DNA from: Papaver somniferum
Taxonomy: Eukaryota > Streptophyta > Magnoliopsida > Ranunculales > Papaveraceae
Assembly (NCBI RefSeq): GCF_003573695.1
Contig: NC_039361.1
Coordinates: 85,950,149 to 86,014,148, forward strand
Direction: 5' to 3'
Length of the DNA: 64,000 nt
Position 1 is the stretch's first letter, and every line of letters starts with the position of its first letter. Below the pieces are notes generated by a model, which saw nothing but the letters and a program-made list of their open reading frames with translations, was not told the DNA's origin and made no database searches. The position numbers and the translations under genes were made by a program. Positions 43,580 through 55,162 of this stretch are shown one piece after another.

Positions 43580-44949
43580 GAAATTAAATCAATGGATAAG
43601 AATGACGTTTTGGAGTTGGTTGATCTGCCTCCTGGGCGAAAGGCCATTGGAAACAAATGGATCTTTAAAATTAAATGCAAGGCGGATGGTTCAATTGAAA
43701 AATACAAAGCTCTTCTAGTGGCAAAAGGATATACTCAACAAGAGGGTATTGAATATGAGGAAACCTTATCTCCTATGGTAAGGTTTTCCTCCATTCGCCT
43801 CGTGCTTGCTATTATTGCATATTTGGATTTAGAATTGTTCCAGATGGATGTTAAAACTGCATTCCTTAACGAAAAACTAGACGAAGAGATTTACATGTCT
43901 CAACCAACGGGTTTTGAGGTCGAAGGACAAGAGTGCAAAGTTTGTCGTCTCAAACGTTCCATTTATGGCCTTAAACAATTGTCTAGATAATGGTATATGC
44001 GTTTCCATCAATCTATCACCTCTGTTGGTTATGAAATGATTAAGGAAGACCATTGTGTGTACATAAAACGATCCCAGGAAAGAATTCTTATCTTAGCCTT
44101 ATATGTCGATGACATTCTATTAGCGGGTAATGATTTAGAAGGAATTGTCGCCACTAAGAAGTGGTTGACCTATAATTTTGAGATGACGGACATGGGTGAA
44201 GCTAATTATGTATTAGGTGTTAAGATCACGCGAGACCGCTCAAGAAAGACTCTTAGTTTGTCTCAAGAGACTTACATAAAAAAGATTCTTGGGCGCTTTC
44301 GAATGCATGATTGCAAACCCATTGACACTCATATGGACAAAGCATGTGTCCTAAGTAACGACCAATGCCCTAAGAATGAAGAAGAAAACAAATACATGTC
44401 CAATGTACCATATGCATATGTGGTTGGGAGTCTTATGTATGCTATGTTGTGTACTAGACCCGACATAAATTTTGCAGTAGGGATTTTAAGTCGTTACCAA
44501 AGTAACCCTGGACTATGTCACTGTAAAGCAGTTAAAAAGATATTTCGTTATCTTAAAGGGACTGCTAATCTCCCTCTTTGTTACCATGGTGAAGACATTA
44601 GACTCAGAGGATTTAGCGATGCCGATTGGAGCAACTATAGAGATGAGTTTAAATCCACTTCAGGATGCGTATTTAAACTTGAGGTGGTGCAATCACTTGG
44701 TGTAGTCAGAAACAAAAGTGTATTGCTCTGTCTACAATGGACGCAGAGTATGTTGTACTTGCAGCAGCCGTCCAAGAAGTTGTCTGGTTGAGGAGATTTC
44801 TTAAGAGACTCGGTGTCTCGGAACACGCAAAATAAGCAGTGTTTCTTCACAGTGATAGCACATCATCTCTAGCATATGTGAAAGATCCCAAATACCATGG
44901 AAAAACCAAACACATTGGTAGGAGATTCCACTTTATACGCGATAAGGTT
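43580..44949 (+). pseudogene. pol: Element C reverse transcriptase and RNase H
   Basis: The reverse transcriptase begins near NDVLELVDLPPGRKAIGNKW, then KARLVAKGYTQ-like KALLVAKGYTQQEGIEY, LFQMDVKTAFLN, QPTGFEVEGQE and the catalytic ALYVDDILLAGND (YVDD box, 44100-44138). TAA at 43988-43990 is a single-base stop between two otherwise continuous parts (SR then WYMRF). RNase H follows with GFSDADWSNY, a frame shift near 44680, DAEYVVLAAAVQEVVWL, TAA near 44833, and KYHGKTKHIGRRFHFIRDK. It is cut off at 44949 by the family B LTR. Confidence 0.9.
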
Positions 44950-47491
44950 GCGTATTTTACTTCTAAATATAATAAAACAATTATAATTGCGGAAATATAA
45001 AAGTAAAAGATACAACAATATTTTGTTAACAAGGAAACCGCAAATGCAGAAAAACCTCGGGACCTAGTCCAGAATTGAATACTCAGAGAATTAAGCCGCT
45101 AAACAAAATCTAACAAACTTCGTATAGTTCAGACCAATCAACTAAACCTATAGTTCACCTAGTTTCTTCAGTATCCTTGCGCTTCCGATATTCAATAAGT
45201 GCACGTACTGGAACTATTCCTTTGGATCGTATTCCAAACAGTAAAGGAACAACAAATCTGTTTGGTAACAACTGTCTTGATTCTTTCAAATGAAGATATC
45301 TCAAGTCATATGTAAAGCCTCTCCCGTTTAACCAATAAACTCCTTTTCCTGGTCATATCAATCTATCCAACAACTACCGAAGTAGCAGAGTTTATATTTG
45401 CAATCAATCAATATAGAATCAACAAAGAAACTATAAGATGATGCCGATCTTACACAACTAATCAATCGAATAAATATGGTTCTAGTTGGATACCATCCGA
45501 TCAAGGTTTGTGCACACCAAAGATATAGAAACTAAATCAGAAATCTTATTTGTCTTCAAATCTTCTTTAATCTTCAATAAACACCTGCACAACACCACTT
45601 GAATCTCTTGTGATCAATCACACACAGAACGTAGTCTGTTAACAATGGGTCATTACAAGACGTCTTTAGATCTAAAAATAGTTCTAAAGGTTCCGTCAAT
45701 ACTTCGATCTAGTTTGAGTGAATCTTATATCAAAAGAGAAGGATCTCAAGAATAAACAAACTAGGTGCAATCAAAGTTCAACAACCCTTAGTCAATCAAA
45801 TCAGTCGAAAACTAAAATAAACTGCAATTATCCAGTTTCCCACCAACGGTACTCGTAGACGCTTCTTGATCGCACAAAAGTATTTAAACGAGCGGTCGTA
45901 AGAGATTTCGCCTAATTAGGGTACTTTCCACTCCGATTAGATGGCACCACCAGAAACAACAAAAAGATGAAGTTTTCCTGGTTCTTAGGATAGTTTTTTC
46001 GAAATGCAAACTTGAATATTTATTGACCAAAGATGTTTGGACACCAAGGAATTTCCAAAACCGAATATTCCCAAGATATAAAATAAATGCCCAAATCAGT
46101 TTTCATAATTCCTGGAAATGCTTTGTCCAATATTTGTGAAATCTCACTAGAAAATCTCCAATTAGTAAACGTACATTACCAATTTTTATTTTCCAGAGAT
46201 ATGCATTTAATTGCTGGTAATTAAAAGCATATAAAACTAATAACCTTAATTAAATTATTCTTAATTTATTTCGGTTCGGGATCTCCTTGAGTTATTAAGG
46301 AATATCTTTGAAAAATAAAAGATAAGAATTACTGAGCATGTTCAAAGTATGTCGACATCTTTTCTTTGTAAATCCTCTTTCATATTTACAATCTTGGAAC
46401 CGATTATACCACACTTCCAAACAAGTTAGAATTGGTTCATCTGTATTCCAAGAACTATGTGATTGACTAAATATCAATTCACTAATCATGGGTTTACGGT
46501 TTTACCAAACACAAGGATCGGTTCTACCTTAATATGGTTACTGGGACCCGTTACATCAGTTACCAGGATAGGTTACATCAATTAACAGGATAAGTTAAAA
46601 TATTCTCATGGTATTACTTGTGATTGGTATACAAGTCACTAGGATCGGTTACACCAATTACTAGGGCCGGTTACACCAATTACAAGGATCGATTACACAA
46701 CTTTTTTGTGATCGGTCACACCAATTACCAGGATCGGTCACACCAATTACAAATATGGATCATACCATCTTAGGTGATTACTTAGGATCGGTTACACTAA
46801 TAAAAGTCATACCAATACATAAGTTAGGCACTGTGATTAGTTTTACCAAGATACATAATAAATTATGATCGGTTATACTAACTCACACATATTTGTAATC
46901 CAAATACATGCAATGAATAACAATACCAATAAGCCTAGAGATTTCCCTTTCAATTCATAAAACAATTTCCTGAAGGTGCTTCCTTTAAACAAATGTAAAC
47001 CTTGTTTCCTGGGATGAAATCTTCACCTTTACCCATACACATAATATCAATAGCATTCATACGATTATGTCGATGTCTTATATACGAAGTTCAAAAGATA
47101 AGCGTTATACTTCGTATCCTAATTCCTTAACACTATGATCATATGATCATGTCTTACTACTAGAGTATAATCATTTACAGCTTCACATTTATGTTTTCAA
47201 TATAGCACGACTTGAAAGATACGTTAGGAATGAAACATCTCAAGTCAAAATATTACTAACCTCAAGAGGAAGGATGACGTCGTCGTTGTAGCTTGTTACT
47301 TCTTCACATTTTTCAAGTCTTCGAGTAATACTTGTATGTCTCGTAATCCTAGCCTTTCTAGCCTAACCTATACGAAGTTGTCTATAGTACATAATCAAGC
47401 GACTCTTTAAATGAGTTTTGATTCACTAAAATATGACAACCAAACTTGACATACCAAAGCTTGGTGGGTTCAACCGAGCTATGCTCTAACA
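44950..47491 (-). repeat. Family B LTR, minus orientation, one end missing
   Basis: Ends on the plus strand with GAGCTATGCTCTAACA (element start). The other end lacks the TGAAAAGGCGAGGG terminus seen in the solo LTR and begins at the junction with C. It shares GCAGAAAAACCTCGGGACC with family A. The iterated unit GGATCGGTTACACCAATTAC recurs at about 46520-46810. Confidence 0.87.
46520..46810 (-). repeat. Short iterated motif in family B LTR
   Basis: Units of about 20-32 bases based on ATCGGTTACACCAATTAC, with internal variation, about eight copies. Related forms in other family B pieces are near 27600-27725, 49270-49358 and 11935-12055. Confidence 0.8.
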
Positions 47492-48552
47492 ATCTCCCCC
47501 TTTGTCAATTTTAGTGACGAAACTCTTAATACATATGGATAAACAAATTACAAGAATTCATCACACATACGCTTGATTCCAAGTTTCAACAACATAATAC
47601 CATGCATATATTCAATCCATGAATGCCATTGACATTTGAATAACAAAGCTAATACTCCCCCTAAAGGTGAGATAGGTAGATTTTCAATCTGAACATCTTT
47701 GTTATTCCCCTTTTGTAGTCAAGATAACTACAATAGCAATATGATGTGTTACTCCCCTTAGTATATGCTTTACTCTTTCGTTAGATATAACCTTTAAGCA
47801 CAATTGTCCTTTCCTTAGTGATGACAAATAACTTGTTTACTCCATATATTTGTCCCCCTTTTTGTCACAAAATGACAAAGACACGAGCAAAAAAAGGACA
47901 AACCGAAAGGATCTTACAAATCTAAAAGACTTGTACAACCTATAAGAGTTAAGCACGAAGGTTTCACATACCATTTTAGATAACCAATATCAAAACCGAA
48001 ACTACACATAATTTGGTTTTAATATGTTATCAAGGAACCAATTGCTCGAAGCAATTTTCCCTAATAGTTTAACAAATTGACTAAGAAACTTAGCTCCCTT
48101 GCTAAACCGACTTCACACATATAATCGCTTATTTCGATAAGACCAAAATAAAGATTTGAATTAACTTTATTTTTCTCATCAGGCTATAATTATTCAGACA
48201 ATAACTTAGACCTTTACACTTTAGACAAAACGAGTACTAGGTTAGTTAACTAGTATTTCTTGTCAAGGCATTCGATTAGAGTTGAATAACCAAATCCTTT
48301 ATTTTGATAAGTCTAACTAAGATCAGAATTAAATTAGTTTCTCTTATCCAGAATCGAAATGGACTAAACAAGTGATACCATATTTTCTTAAGCCACAAAC
48401 AATACATAGAAACCAAATAAATTGACTTGCACCATTATTTCTCTTAACTGGAAGCAATTGAAACAAACATAGACATTAAAGCACCGAAATTTCTTTAAGC
48501 CAAAAACAATTAATACCAAACAATAGTTTTTCTCAACCGGAAACAATTGAAT

Positions 48553-48584
<32 letters not shown>

Positions 48585-48815
48585 TCCATATACACATAAT
48601 GGAATAAACATCAATTGTACCGAATTTTGTTAAGCAAAAGAAAAATATATGTAATAAACTCAGGATTTTCTTAAACAGGAAAACGATTAACTAACAAATT
48701 CGTTACCTCAGATTCCGTATCCTCTTCTCCCCAGAAATATATATCATTAAGCACAAGTTCAAGTTAGACCTCTCCCCCATTGTGTTGTCATTCTCTCGCA
48801 AGAACAAAATAACAA
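47492..48815 (-). other. Family B internal region, minus orientation, non-coding
   Basis: Begins with the polypurine tract (plus ATCTCCCCCTTTGTCAA). No gene is seen. It contains a second C-rich block (TTTGTCCCCCTTTTTGTCAC, near 47850) and a CA microsatellite. It matches 25975-26926 in the other orientation. It jumps into LTR sequence at about 48816. Confidence 0.75.
48558..48584. repeat. CA microsatellite
   Basis: About 13 uninterrupted CA units, followed by related ATCCATATACACAT. Confidence 0.95.
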
Positions 48816-49358
48816 CAAGGAATTTCCAAAACCGAATATTCTCAAGATATGCCATAAATGCCCAAATCGGTTTTCATAATTCCTGGAAATGGTTTGTCCA
48901 ATATTTCCGAGATCTTATTAGAAAATCTCCAATTAGTAAATGCAGATTACCAATTTTTATTTTATAGAGATATGCATTCAATTGCTGGTAATTAAAAGTA
49001 TATAAAACTAATAACCTTAATTAAAAGATTCATATTTTATTTCGGTCCGGGATCTCCTTGAGTTATTAAGGAACATCTTTGAACAATAAAAGATAAGAAT
49101 TACTGAGCATGTTCAAAGTATGTCGACATCTTTTCTTTGTAAATCCTCTTTCATATTTACAATCTTGGAACCGATTATACCACACTTCCAAACAAGTTAG
49201 AATTGGTTCATTTGTACTCCAAGAACTATGTGATTGATTAAATATCAATTCACTAATATGGGTTTACGATTTTACCAACACAAGGATCGGTTCTACCTTA
49301 ATATGGTTAACTGGGAGCGGTTATATAAGTTACCAGGATCAGTTACCAGGATCGGTTA
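48816..49358 (-). repeat. Family B LTR fragment
   Basis: Matches 46050-46600 (AAGGAATTTCCAAAACCGAA, GGTTTACGATTTTACCAA). It has no proper LTR end on either side, so it results from rearrangement. A 17-base LTR start in the opposite sense (TGTTAGAGTACTGCTCG) follows at 49359. Confidence 0.8.
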
Positions 49359-49442
49359 TGTTAGAGTACTGCTCGATTATGTTAGACAATCCATGACTCT
49401 ACTAATTCCTATGAGAAATCAAAACATGTTACATGGGGGAAT

Positions 49443-49900
49443 TATTTATGGGTATTGAGAGCGGTTAAAGGAAGTGGCTAAGTAATGGAGTGATGGTTTA
49501 CGATTTCTAGAAACTTCCCTAGAATAATGGGCGTAACCATACCATTATCTCCATCATTTCCATCTCTCCATCTCTCCACAATATCCACCATTTACGAGGA
49601 AACAGTGAGTGTTCCTATAACTGTAAATAGACTACTTTGTCTATTCACAAAACAGAACAAGCTTACCTCTCTCAAGCTCTTATTCTTTCATAATTCGACA
49701 ACCTCACATACACAACTCAATCACCACTGATTTCCTCAACTTTCTTTGCTTTCCCTCCCCTAAGATCAACCCATCTCCTCTCTTTGTAACCGAAGCGAAG
49801 CGAAGCGTGAAAGGCCAACTTCTTGATTTAGGCTTGTTGTGTACGATTTTTATTTTCATACCTAAAGAAAGTACTTTGACAGTACATAACACCCGCAAGG
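49443..49900 (+). repeat. Tat-type LTR fragment
   Basis: Preceded by the polypurine tract TTACATGGGGGAA. It contains GATTTCTAGAAACTTCC, GATCAACCCATCTCCTC and TTGATTTAGGC, like the other Tat LTRs. The LTR start has lost TG. The end is not resolved. Confidence 0.55.
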
Positions 49901-49914
49901 TTGTATTATAACGA

Positions 49915-50583
49915 ATTCATTCTCTCTTCATCTCAAGAGGTTCAACAAGGGGATCCGTTAGATCATTTGCTTTTTTCTTTAACTCTTCATCCCCTTCTCT
50001 GATATTTCTTCTTAATGTAATTTTGATTTGCATGCTTGGTACCTTGATGACGACACAATTTTTGGTGACACAATGGAAGTGTCTAAAGTTCTGAGGATTA
50101 TTCATTCAGAGGGTGGAGGCAGAGGTTTACATCTTAACATCAAAAATATTGAATTTTTTTGGCCAACTGCGGACCATAGAAGCTTAACTGAAGGTGTCTT
50201 CCCTATTAATATTGGTAGGCCATCTGTGGGTGTGAAATTGCTTGGGGGACCATTAAGCTTAGAATTACAGTTCTATAGTGATTTAGTGATAAGCAGAGTG
50301 GTCAAAACTATCCAACTAATGGACAAAAAACTTCAAAACCCTCAAAGTGAGTTGTTACCCCACAACTGCACCAGAGTGTCTAGACTCTATTTTATGATGA
50401 GAACTACAAACCCTATCGCATTGCATCATGATATAACTCACTTCGATCAACATTCGTTACAGTTACTGAGACACTCAGTCACAGGCGACCGTGCAGGACT
50501 TGGTCCTCTATAGTTACGCATAGCCACTCTGCCAGCGAAGGACAAAGGCCTTGGTGTTTACATAGTGGCTGACACTAGCCATT
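49915..50583 (+). pseudogene. Non-LTR-type reverse transcriptase fragment (YLDD)
   Basis: Contains EVQQGDPLDHLLF (near 49940; compare the usual GVQQGDPLGPLLF), then after a frame change HAWYLDDDTIFGDTMEV (the catalytic DD box as YLDD), RGLHLNIKNIEFFWP, VKLLGGPLSLELQF and LYFMMRTTNPIAL. It ends with ATLPAKDKGLGVY across a TAG. This pattern is known from plant proteins annotated only as reverse transcriptase domain proteins. I do not assign a clade. It is a partial, broken copy lying between a Tat LTR piece and family A LTR pieces. Confidence 0.75.
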
Positions 50584-50585
50584 AA

Positions 50586-51038
50586 TGTTAGAGCACTGCT
50601 CGGTCGAACTTGCAAGCATTGCTATCTCAAGCTTGTTTGTCAAGTTTAGTTGTCAAAACTATAAGTCTTGATTTCTAGTCTACTTATAGCTATGTCTCGG
50701 ATTAGGATAGAAAGTGTACTTGATCTTTTGACTTCATGGCGTTCATCGATTGAATACGAGAACTACTAAGGGGAGCTTGTGTAACTTCATCAACAAAAGG
50801 TATGTGGATACTTGAATTCATCTATCACTTAGAAGTCTATTCTATTCTATATCCTATTGAGACAAAAGTCATATAGCTATATAAACTTTACATTATACAC
50901 ATTTGATATTTCGAGCTGAGTTTAACTCGCTTATATCTTTCTCGAAATACGTGTTGGAAATATTTTTGCTTTAAAAACGTTCATCAATATTCTTGATGAA
51001 AGTCAAAAGATGAACATGTGAAAATCACCTGGTGACAT
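50586..51038 (+). repeat. Family A LTR start, 453 bp
   Basis: Begins TGTTAGAGCACTGCTCGG and breaks off after TTGATGAAAGTCAAAAGATG and a short tail where another LTR of the same family begins. Confidence 0.82.
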
Positions 51039-52100
51039 TGTTAGAGCATTGCTCGGTCGAACTCGCAAGCGTTACTATCTCTAGATTGTTTGTCAAGTTT
51101 AGTTGCCAAAACTGTAAGTCTTGATTTCTAGTCTACTTATAGCTAAGTCTCGGATTAGGATAGTAAGTGTAGTTGAACTCTAGACTCCATGGCGTTCATC
51201 AATTGAAGACGAAGAACTACTCAAGGAACTCGTGGAACATCATCGACAAAAGGTATGTGGATACTTGAACTTATATATCACTCAAAATTCTATCTATTTT
51301 ATCTCTTATTTTGAGATAAAATTCGTATAACTATATAGACTTCGATTATACACATTCGCTATTTCGAGCCGAGTTTATCTCGCTTATCTATTTCTTGAAA
51401 TATATGTTGGTAAGCTTTCGCTTTGGACAAGTTCATCTTTACTCGTGACGAAAGTCATGTTGATTATTTCAATAACTTAAAAATCGCTTTGATGAAAAAG
51501 AGTTTGTGAATAACATCTATATAATATCCTCTAAGAAATTTTCAATGATTGAAATGAGAGTTTAGAACATGTACCATCTTTGGATATAAACATAGTATGT
51601 TCTCACATTTGTGTAAAAATCCAAAATCAGGAACCCAAAGTATGCGTACCCATACGCGTACTGGCGGTTGTTGGAAATCCGAGTGAGTATGCATACCTGT
51701 ACGCATACTGATGGAAAGTTCACGTCCGTTAATTTCTGTTGGATTTTGAAAGTGAAAAACAAACTCAATCCGGTTACTTAAGTATGCGTACCCATTTGCA
51801 TACTTAGGTAGGTTACTTTCTAAAATCGGTTTGGTCATGAGCTAAATCATTTATATAATAAGGAATGCAATCTTTGCAAACCGTGGCTATAATGTTCTTG
51901 TATACTTCTATAAGATCTAAGCAATTGAACAACTTTATAACTAGTTCATTTGAGTCATTTGAACTATTTACGGTGAAGATGAATAAGGTTGATATGAAAG
52001 TGCTCATATGGCTTACCATTGGTTAACTATTGTTGAACCAACTAAGTGTACACGTTTAGGTATGGTTACCCAAACCTAAATGAAGTTACATTTCTGTTTT
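51039..52100 (+). repeat. Family A LTR fragment, about 1060 bp
   Basis: Begins TGTTAGAGCATTGCTCGG directly after the previous fragment. Near 51640-51800 it iterates AGTATGCGTAC-type units where the LTR at 490-2916 has AGTTCGCGGACT units. It ends near 52100 against the inverted Tat LTR. Confidence 0.82.
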
Positions 52101-52713
52101 GGGGTAAAAACTGTTTCTGCCGGTTTTGGTTAATTTGGGCGTGTTGTTGAGAAAATAATTTAAACCTAAAAAAATGCACTGCACGGGAGTATTTTAGATT
52201 CGAGAGATCAATCTGTACAATCCTGTCCTAAACCAAGAAATCAACGTTCCAGTCTTGCTTCGATCAAAAAGTGAAGGAGAAGGGTTGGTCTTAGGGAGGG
52301 AAGCGAAGAAGGTGGACCAGAATGGTTAATTTTGAAGGTGTGGCTGTTTTATGACTTGTATCGGAATGTGGAACTGTCTTGTGAAATGTAAGCTCTCAGT
52401 TCTTTGGTGTTTTTCTGGGTACTTCTGTTGTTGTTAACCAAAAACTGTTGTTTGGTCGAAATAGGTAGAAACCTATTTATACAAGTCATAATTGAACGCA
52501 CCCTGATCTCGTAGGAAGTGGGAGTAGTTGAGTAATGGAGAAGTGAGGCAATGTGTAAATTCTAGAAACCACGTCCCCACTATGAAGGAAACGGGCTAGT
52601 TTACACCCACTACTTCTTGCCGCCACTAACTGCCCGCCTTCCTGACACTTTCTTATAATGGGCGCGTTGCACGCCGCACGCTGTAAACCGCCAGACCAAT
52701 ACCCTGATGAGCA
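52101..52713 (-). repeat. Tat LTR, second element, truncated
   Basis: In minus sense it starts TGCTCATCAGGGTATTGGTC at 52713, next to the purine tract GAACTGGAGGA, and shares TTTACAGCGTGCGGC with 9165-9336. TATAAATA is at 52474-52481 (minus). It is cut near 52101 by a family A LTR fragment. Confidence 0.75.
52474..52481 (-). promoter_or_regulatory. TATA box of second Tat LTR
   Basis: Minus strand TATAAATAGG, equivalent to 11418-11425. Confidence 0.65.
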
Positions 52714-53685
52714 TCCTCCAGTTCATGACATGTTTGATGTCTCGAGTATTTTCGTGGAAAATGTGCAGCAGATTGCTGAGTGGATCTTATATGCAAGACC
52801 TAATTATTCTGATTAAATGTACGCCAACTAGGTGGCGGATAGCCATGTGTGGCAAGTAAGTCAGAAGCCTTTCCGCAGGAGAATGACGTGTGACACTATT
52901 AGGTTAGTCTTGGTTGGTCACCTAAGACTTACCATAGGATGGTCAATTCTGTGGCGAACTTGGACGGCTGAGACTGTAATTCATGAGAGAAGGTGGTCGT
53001 TGATTATGGCCACATTATGTTGGCACCTAGTGCTGGCATAGTGGCGCCAGTGGCATGGTGGCACGATTGGCACATGCCAGTGGCGTAATGGAATGATAGC
53101 TACATGCCAGTGGCATAGTGGCGCGAATAACGCTTGGCGTAGCCGCGGTCGTTATATCTTGGCATATTGGTGTTGGATCCAAATATGAATCGGCAACATT
53201 GGCTCGAGTTGCCGTATCAAACCTAATGCCCTAGGTAGCATTATTTGGCATGGTTGGCGTAGCTTCCTTACCTAAATTAGGTTTTGGCATGCCAGAACCC
53301 TAATTAGCGCGTGTGGCATGTGGCCATGGCATGGTGACGTTTTTTGTGTAGATGGTGCCATGGCAGCGTCAATGGAATTATAGCAGGGCCATAATGTGGG
53401 AACGACCACAGGCGCAAGGATAGCCATGGGTGTCCATAACATGACGCCTTTTTAGGGTTTTATGGGCCCCGCATTGCTTGTGGCATGTCGTTGGGCCAAA
53501 GTGGCGTAATTTGGGCCACAACCAAGAATTAGGGTTTCGACTAATGCTCCTGAAGCAAAAACGTGTTTTCTGATAAGAATACCCTGGTTGGAGTCTGTTA
53601 TGGCGTTGGCCACGAACAAAAGTGGGTTAGCACGTAGCTGCGCTGTTTGTGGCACGTCGGCATGTTACTGCGGCGGAGTAGCATG

Positions 53686-53837
53686 TTGGCAATGCCGATT
53701 TGCACGTTGGCGCGGCATGGAAGGTTTGGCATGCTGATTATCATGTTGGCGCGACATGGCACGTTTGGCATGCCGATTAGCATGTTTGCGCGGCATGGCG
53801 CGTTTGGCATGCCGATTATCATGGTGCACGTTTGGCA
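53686..53837 (-). repeat. 39-bp minisatellite, about 4 units
   Basis: Units of 39 bp: TTGGCATGCCGATTATCATG followed by TTGGCGCGGCATGGCGCGT. It lies in the place equivalent to the 37-bp array of the first Tat element and shares short words with it (GGCATG, CGTGCCA), but it is a different repeat. Confidence 0.85.
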
Positions 53838-53861
53838 TAGTTTGGCCTTTTAATGCGTGTG

Positions 53862-54070
53862 GCGGGTTTAGAGCGACATGATTGTTCAATAGAAAAGAGG
53901 TCGACCAAACATAGGGCGTGGCCACATCTCTAGTGCTCGTGGCGCATTTAAAGCGACCTGATTGGCCGATAGGAAAGAGGGCCTGCAAGTATGGGCCTGT
54001 CCACATCTCATGTGCATGTGGCGGATTTAGAACGACCTGATTGGTCAATGGGAAAGAGGAGGGACGACAA
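53862..54070 (-). repeat. About 79-bp tandem repeat, 2.5 units
   Basis: Units start GTGGCGGGTTTAGAGCGAC, GTGGCGCATTTAAAGCGACC and GTGGCGGATTTAGAACGACC, each followed by TGATTG and a GGAAAGAGG-type block, then CCACATCTC. Confidence 0.85.
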
Positions 54071-55084
54071 GCAGCATGGGATCGTGGCCATCTGCAGGTG
54101 GCGCTGGCTGGCCTATGACACAGCCACACCTCCCTTTGTTGTTGCTCCTATTTTCTGCGGCTCCTCTTTTATTCCTTGTTTTCTGATTTTAGGTAGGACT
54201 TCGCACCTACTAATCCATGGTGGATCAATTTCCTAGTTTTCCTAGGTTTATTTTCGACCAGCAGGGTATGATACACTGCGCATGGCGCAAAAAACCTAAT
54301 TTTTTGCAAATTAATTAGGTTGATATTAAATCTTGTGAATTATCACAAAATTGATTGGATTCTGCATGTTGACACAAAGTAGCATGCTTTCTGACTGAGT
54401 GCTTTTATGCAAACCTCAACCTTGATACTTCGGGAAATTTATGCTACTCAGCTGCGAGTGAACACTAATTGTCATGTCATATCAATATTAAGGGTTCATC
54501 CGTGGAACACAACATAGAAAGTATTCAGTGAGTCCTATTTTAATGAATAATACAGGTAGGGTGTCGAAATTTATAGAATATCTGGGATTGTTGCTACATC
54601 CACCATTCTGGATAAATTTCATTAAACATATTGAATTGCTCAATAAATGCGCAAGTGACAAGGTTAGACATTCATCACTTTTATATGGCTCGGCCTCTTT
54701 GCAGAATGACGGCACATTAAATGCAGGTTTTTACAATTTTATCCTTGAACTAAGAACCACCATCAACATTAAGTCCCTTGCTTAGCACGTAACAGTGACA
54801 TTGTTGTGGGGTAAGCATTAGATGGTGAAAGTCAAACGGTAAAATGGTCTAACCAGAGTAAGTAAACATTACCAGGGAATTGGCCGCCTCATATCTTCGG
54901 GATGTGTTTATGCCAGGGCTTCAAGCTGGGGAAACGCATCATTCATTTGACTATTTGGTTGTTTTCTCTCGGTCTTCATTAGGGTTTCGATGAGAAACAT
55001 TACTCGGTCGAGGTTGAATCCTTGGATATCAGATAAGTCCCGTTGTGGTTGTTGAGCATCCGTTTCTTCTTAGGGTTTCCGCAA

Positions 55085-55091
55085 TATATAT
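55085..55091 (+). promoter_or_regulatory. TATA box of the second antisense ORF
   Basis: GGTTTCCGCAATATATATG, 72-78 bases before the ATG at 55163. The matching site in the first Tat element is at 6596-6602. Confidence 0.65.
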
Positions 55092-55162
55092 GCAGGTGAA
55101 ACTAGACTGTCCTTCTCAGTTCAGAATAAAAACTCTTCTTGTTGAATTTATATCTCTTCATC

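Larger units (their letters stand above)
27727..44949 (+). mobile_element. Copia element C, 3' end lost, with nested insertions
   Basis: Order: 5' LTR, primer site, leader (interrupted by D at 29207-38135), gag, protease, solo LTR X (39594-42385), integrase, reverse transcriptase, RNase H. The sequence stops at 44949 inside RNase H where an inverted family B LTR begins, so the last codons and the 3' LTR are missing. It lies in the family B LTR that starts at 26927. Confidence 0.88.
52714..55084 (-). other. 3' UTR of the second Tat element
   Basis: No supported gene. It is GC-rich and full of GGCATG/TGGCG motifs between 53040 and 54070, with two tandem arrays listed separately. The block near 54745-54785 matches the inverted 7255-7310 of the first Tat element. 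The repeats themselves differ from those of the first element. Confidence 0.7.

Noticed and set aside
54528..54785. Short overlapping frames on both strands near the Tat 3' UTR
   Set aside because: Not conserved in the first Tat element and no recognisable motif.
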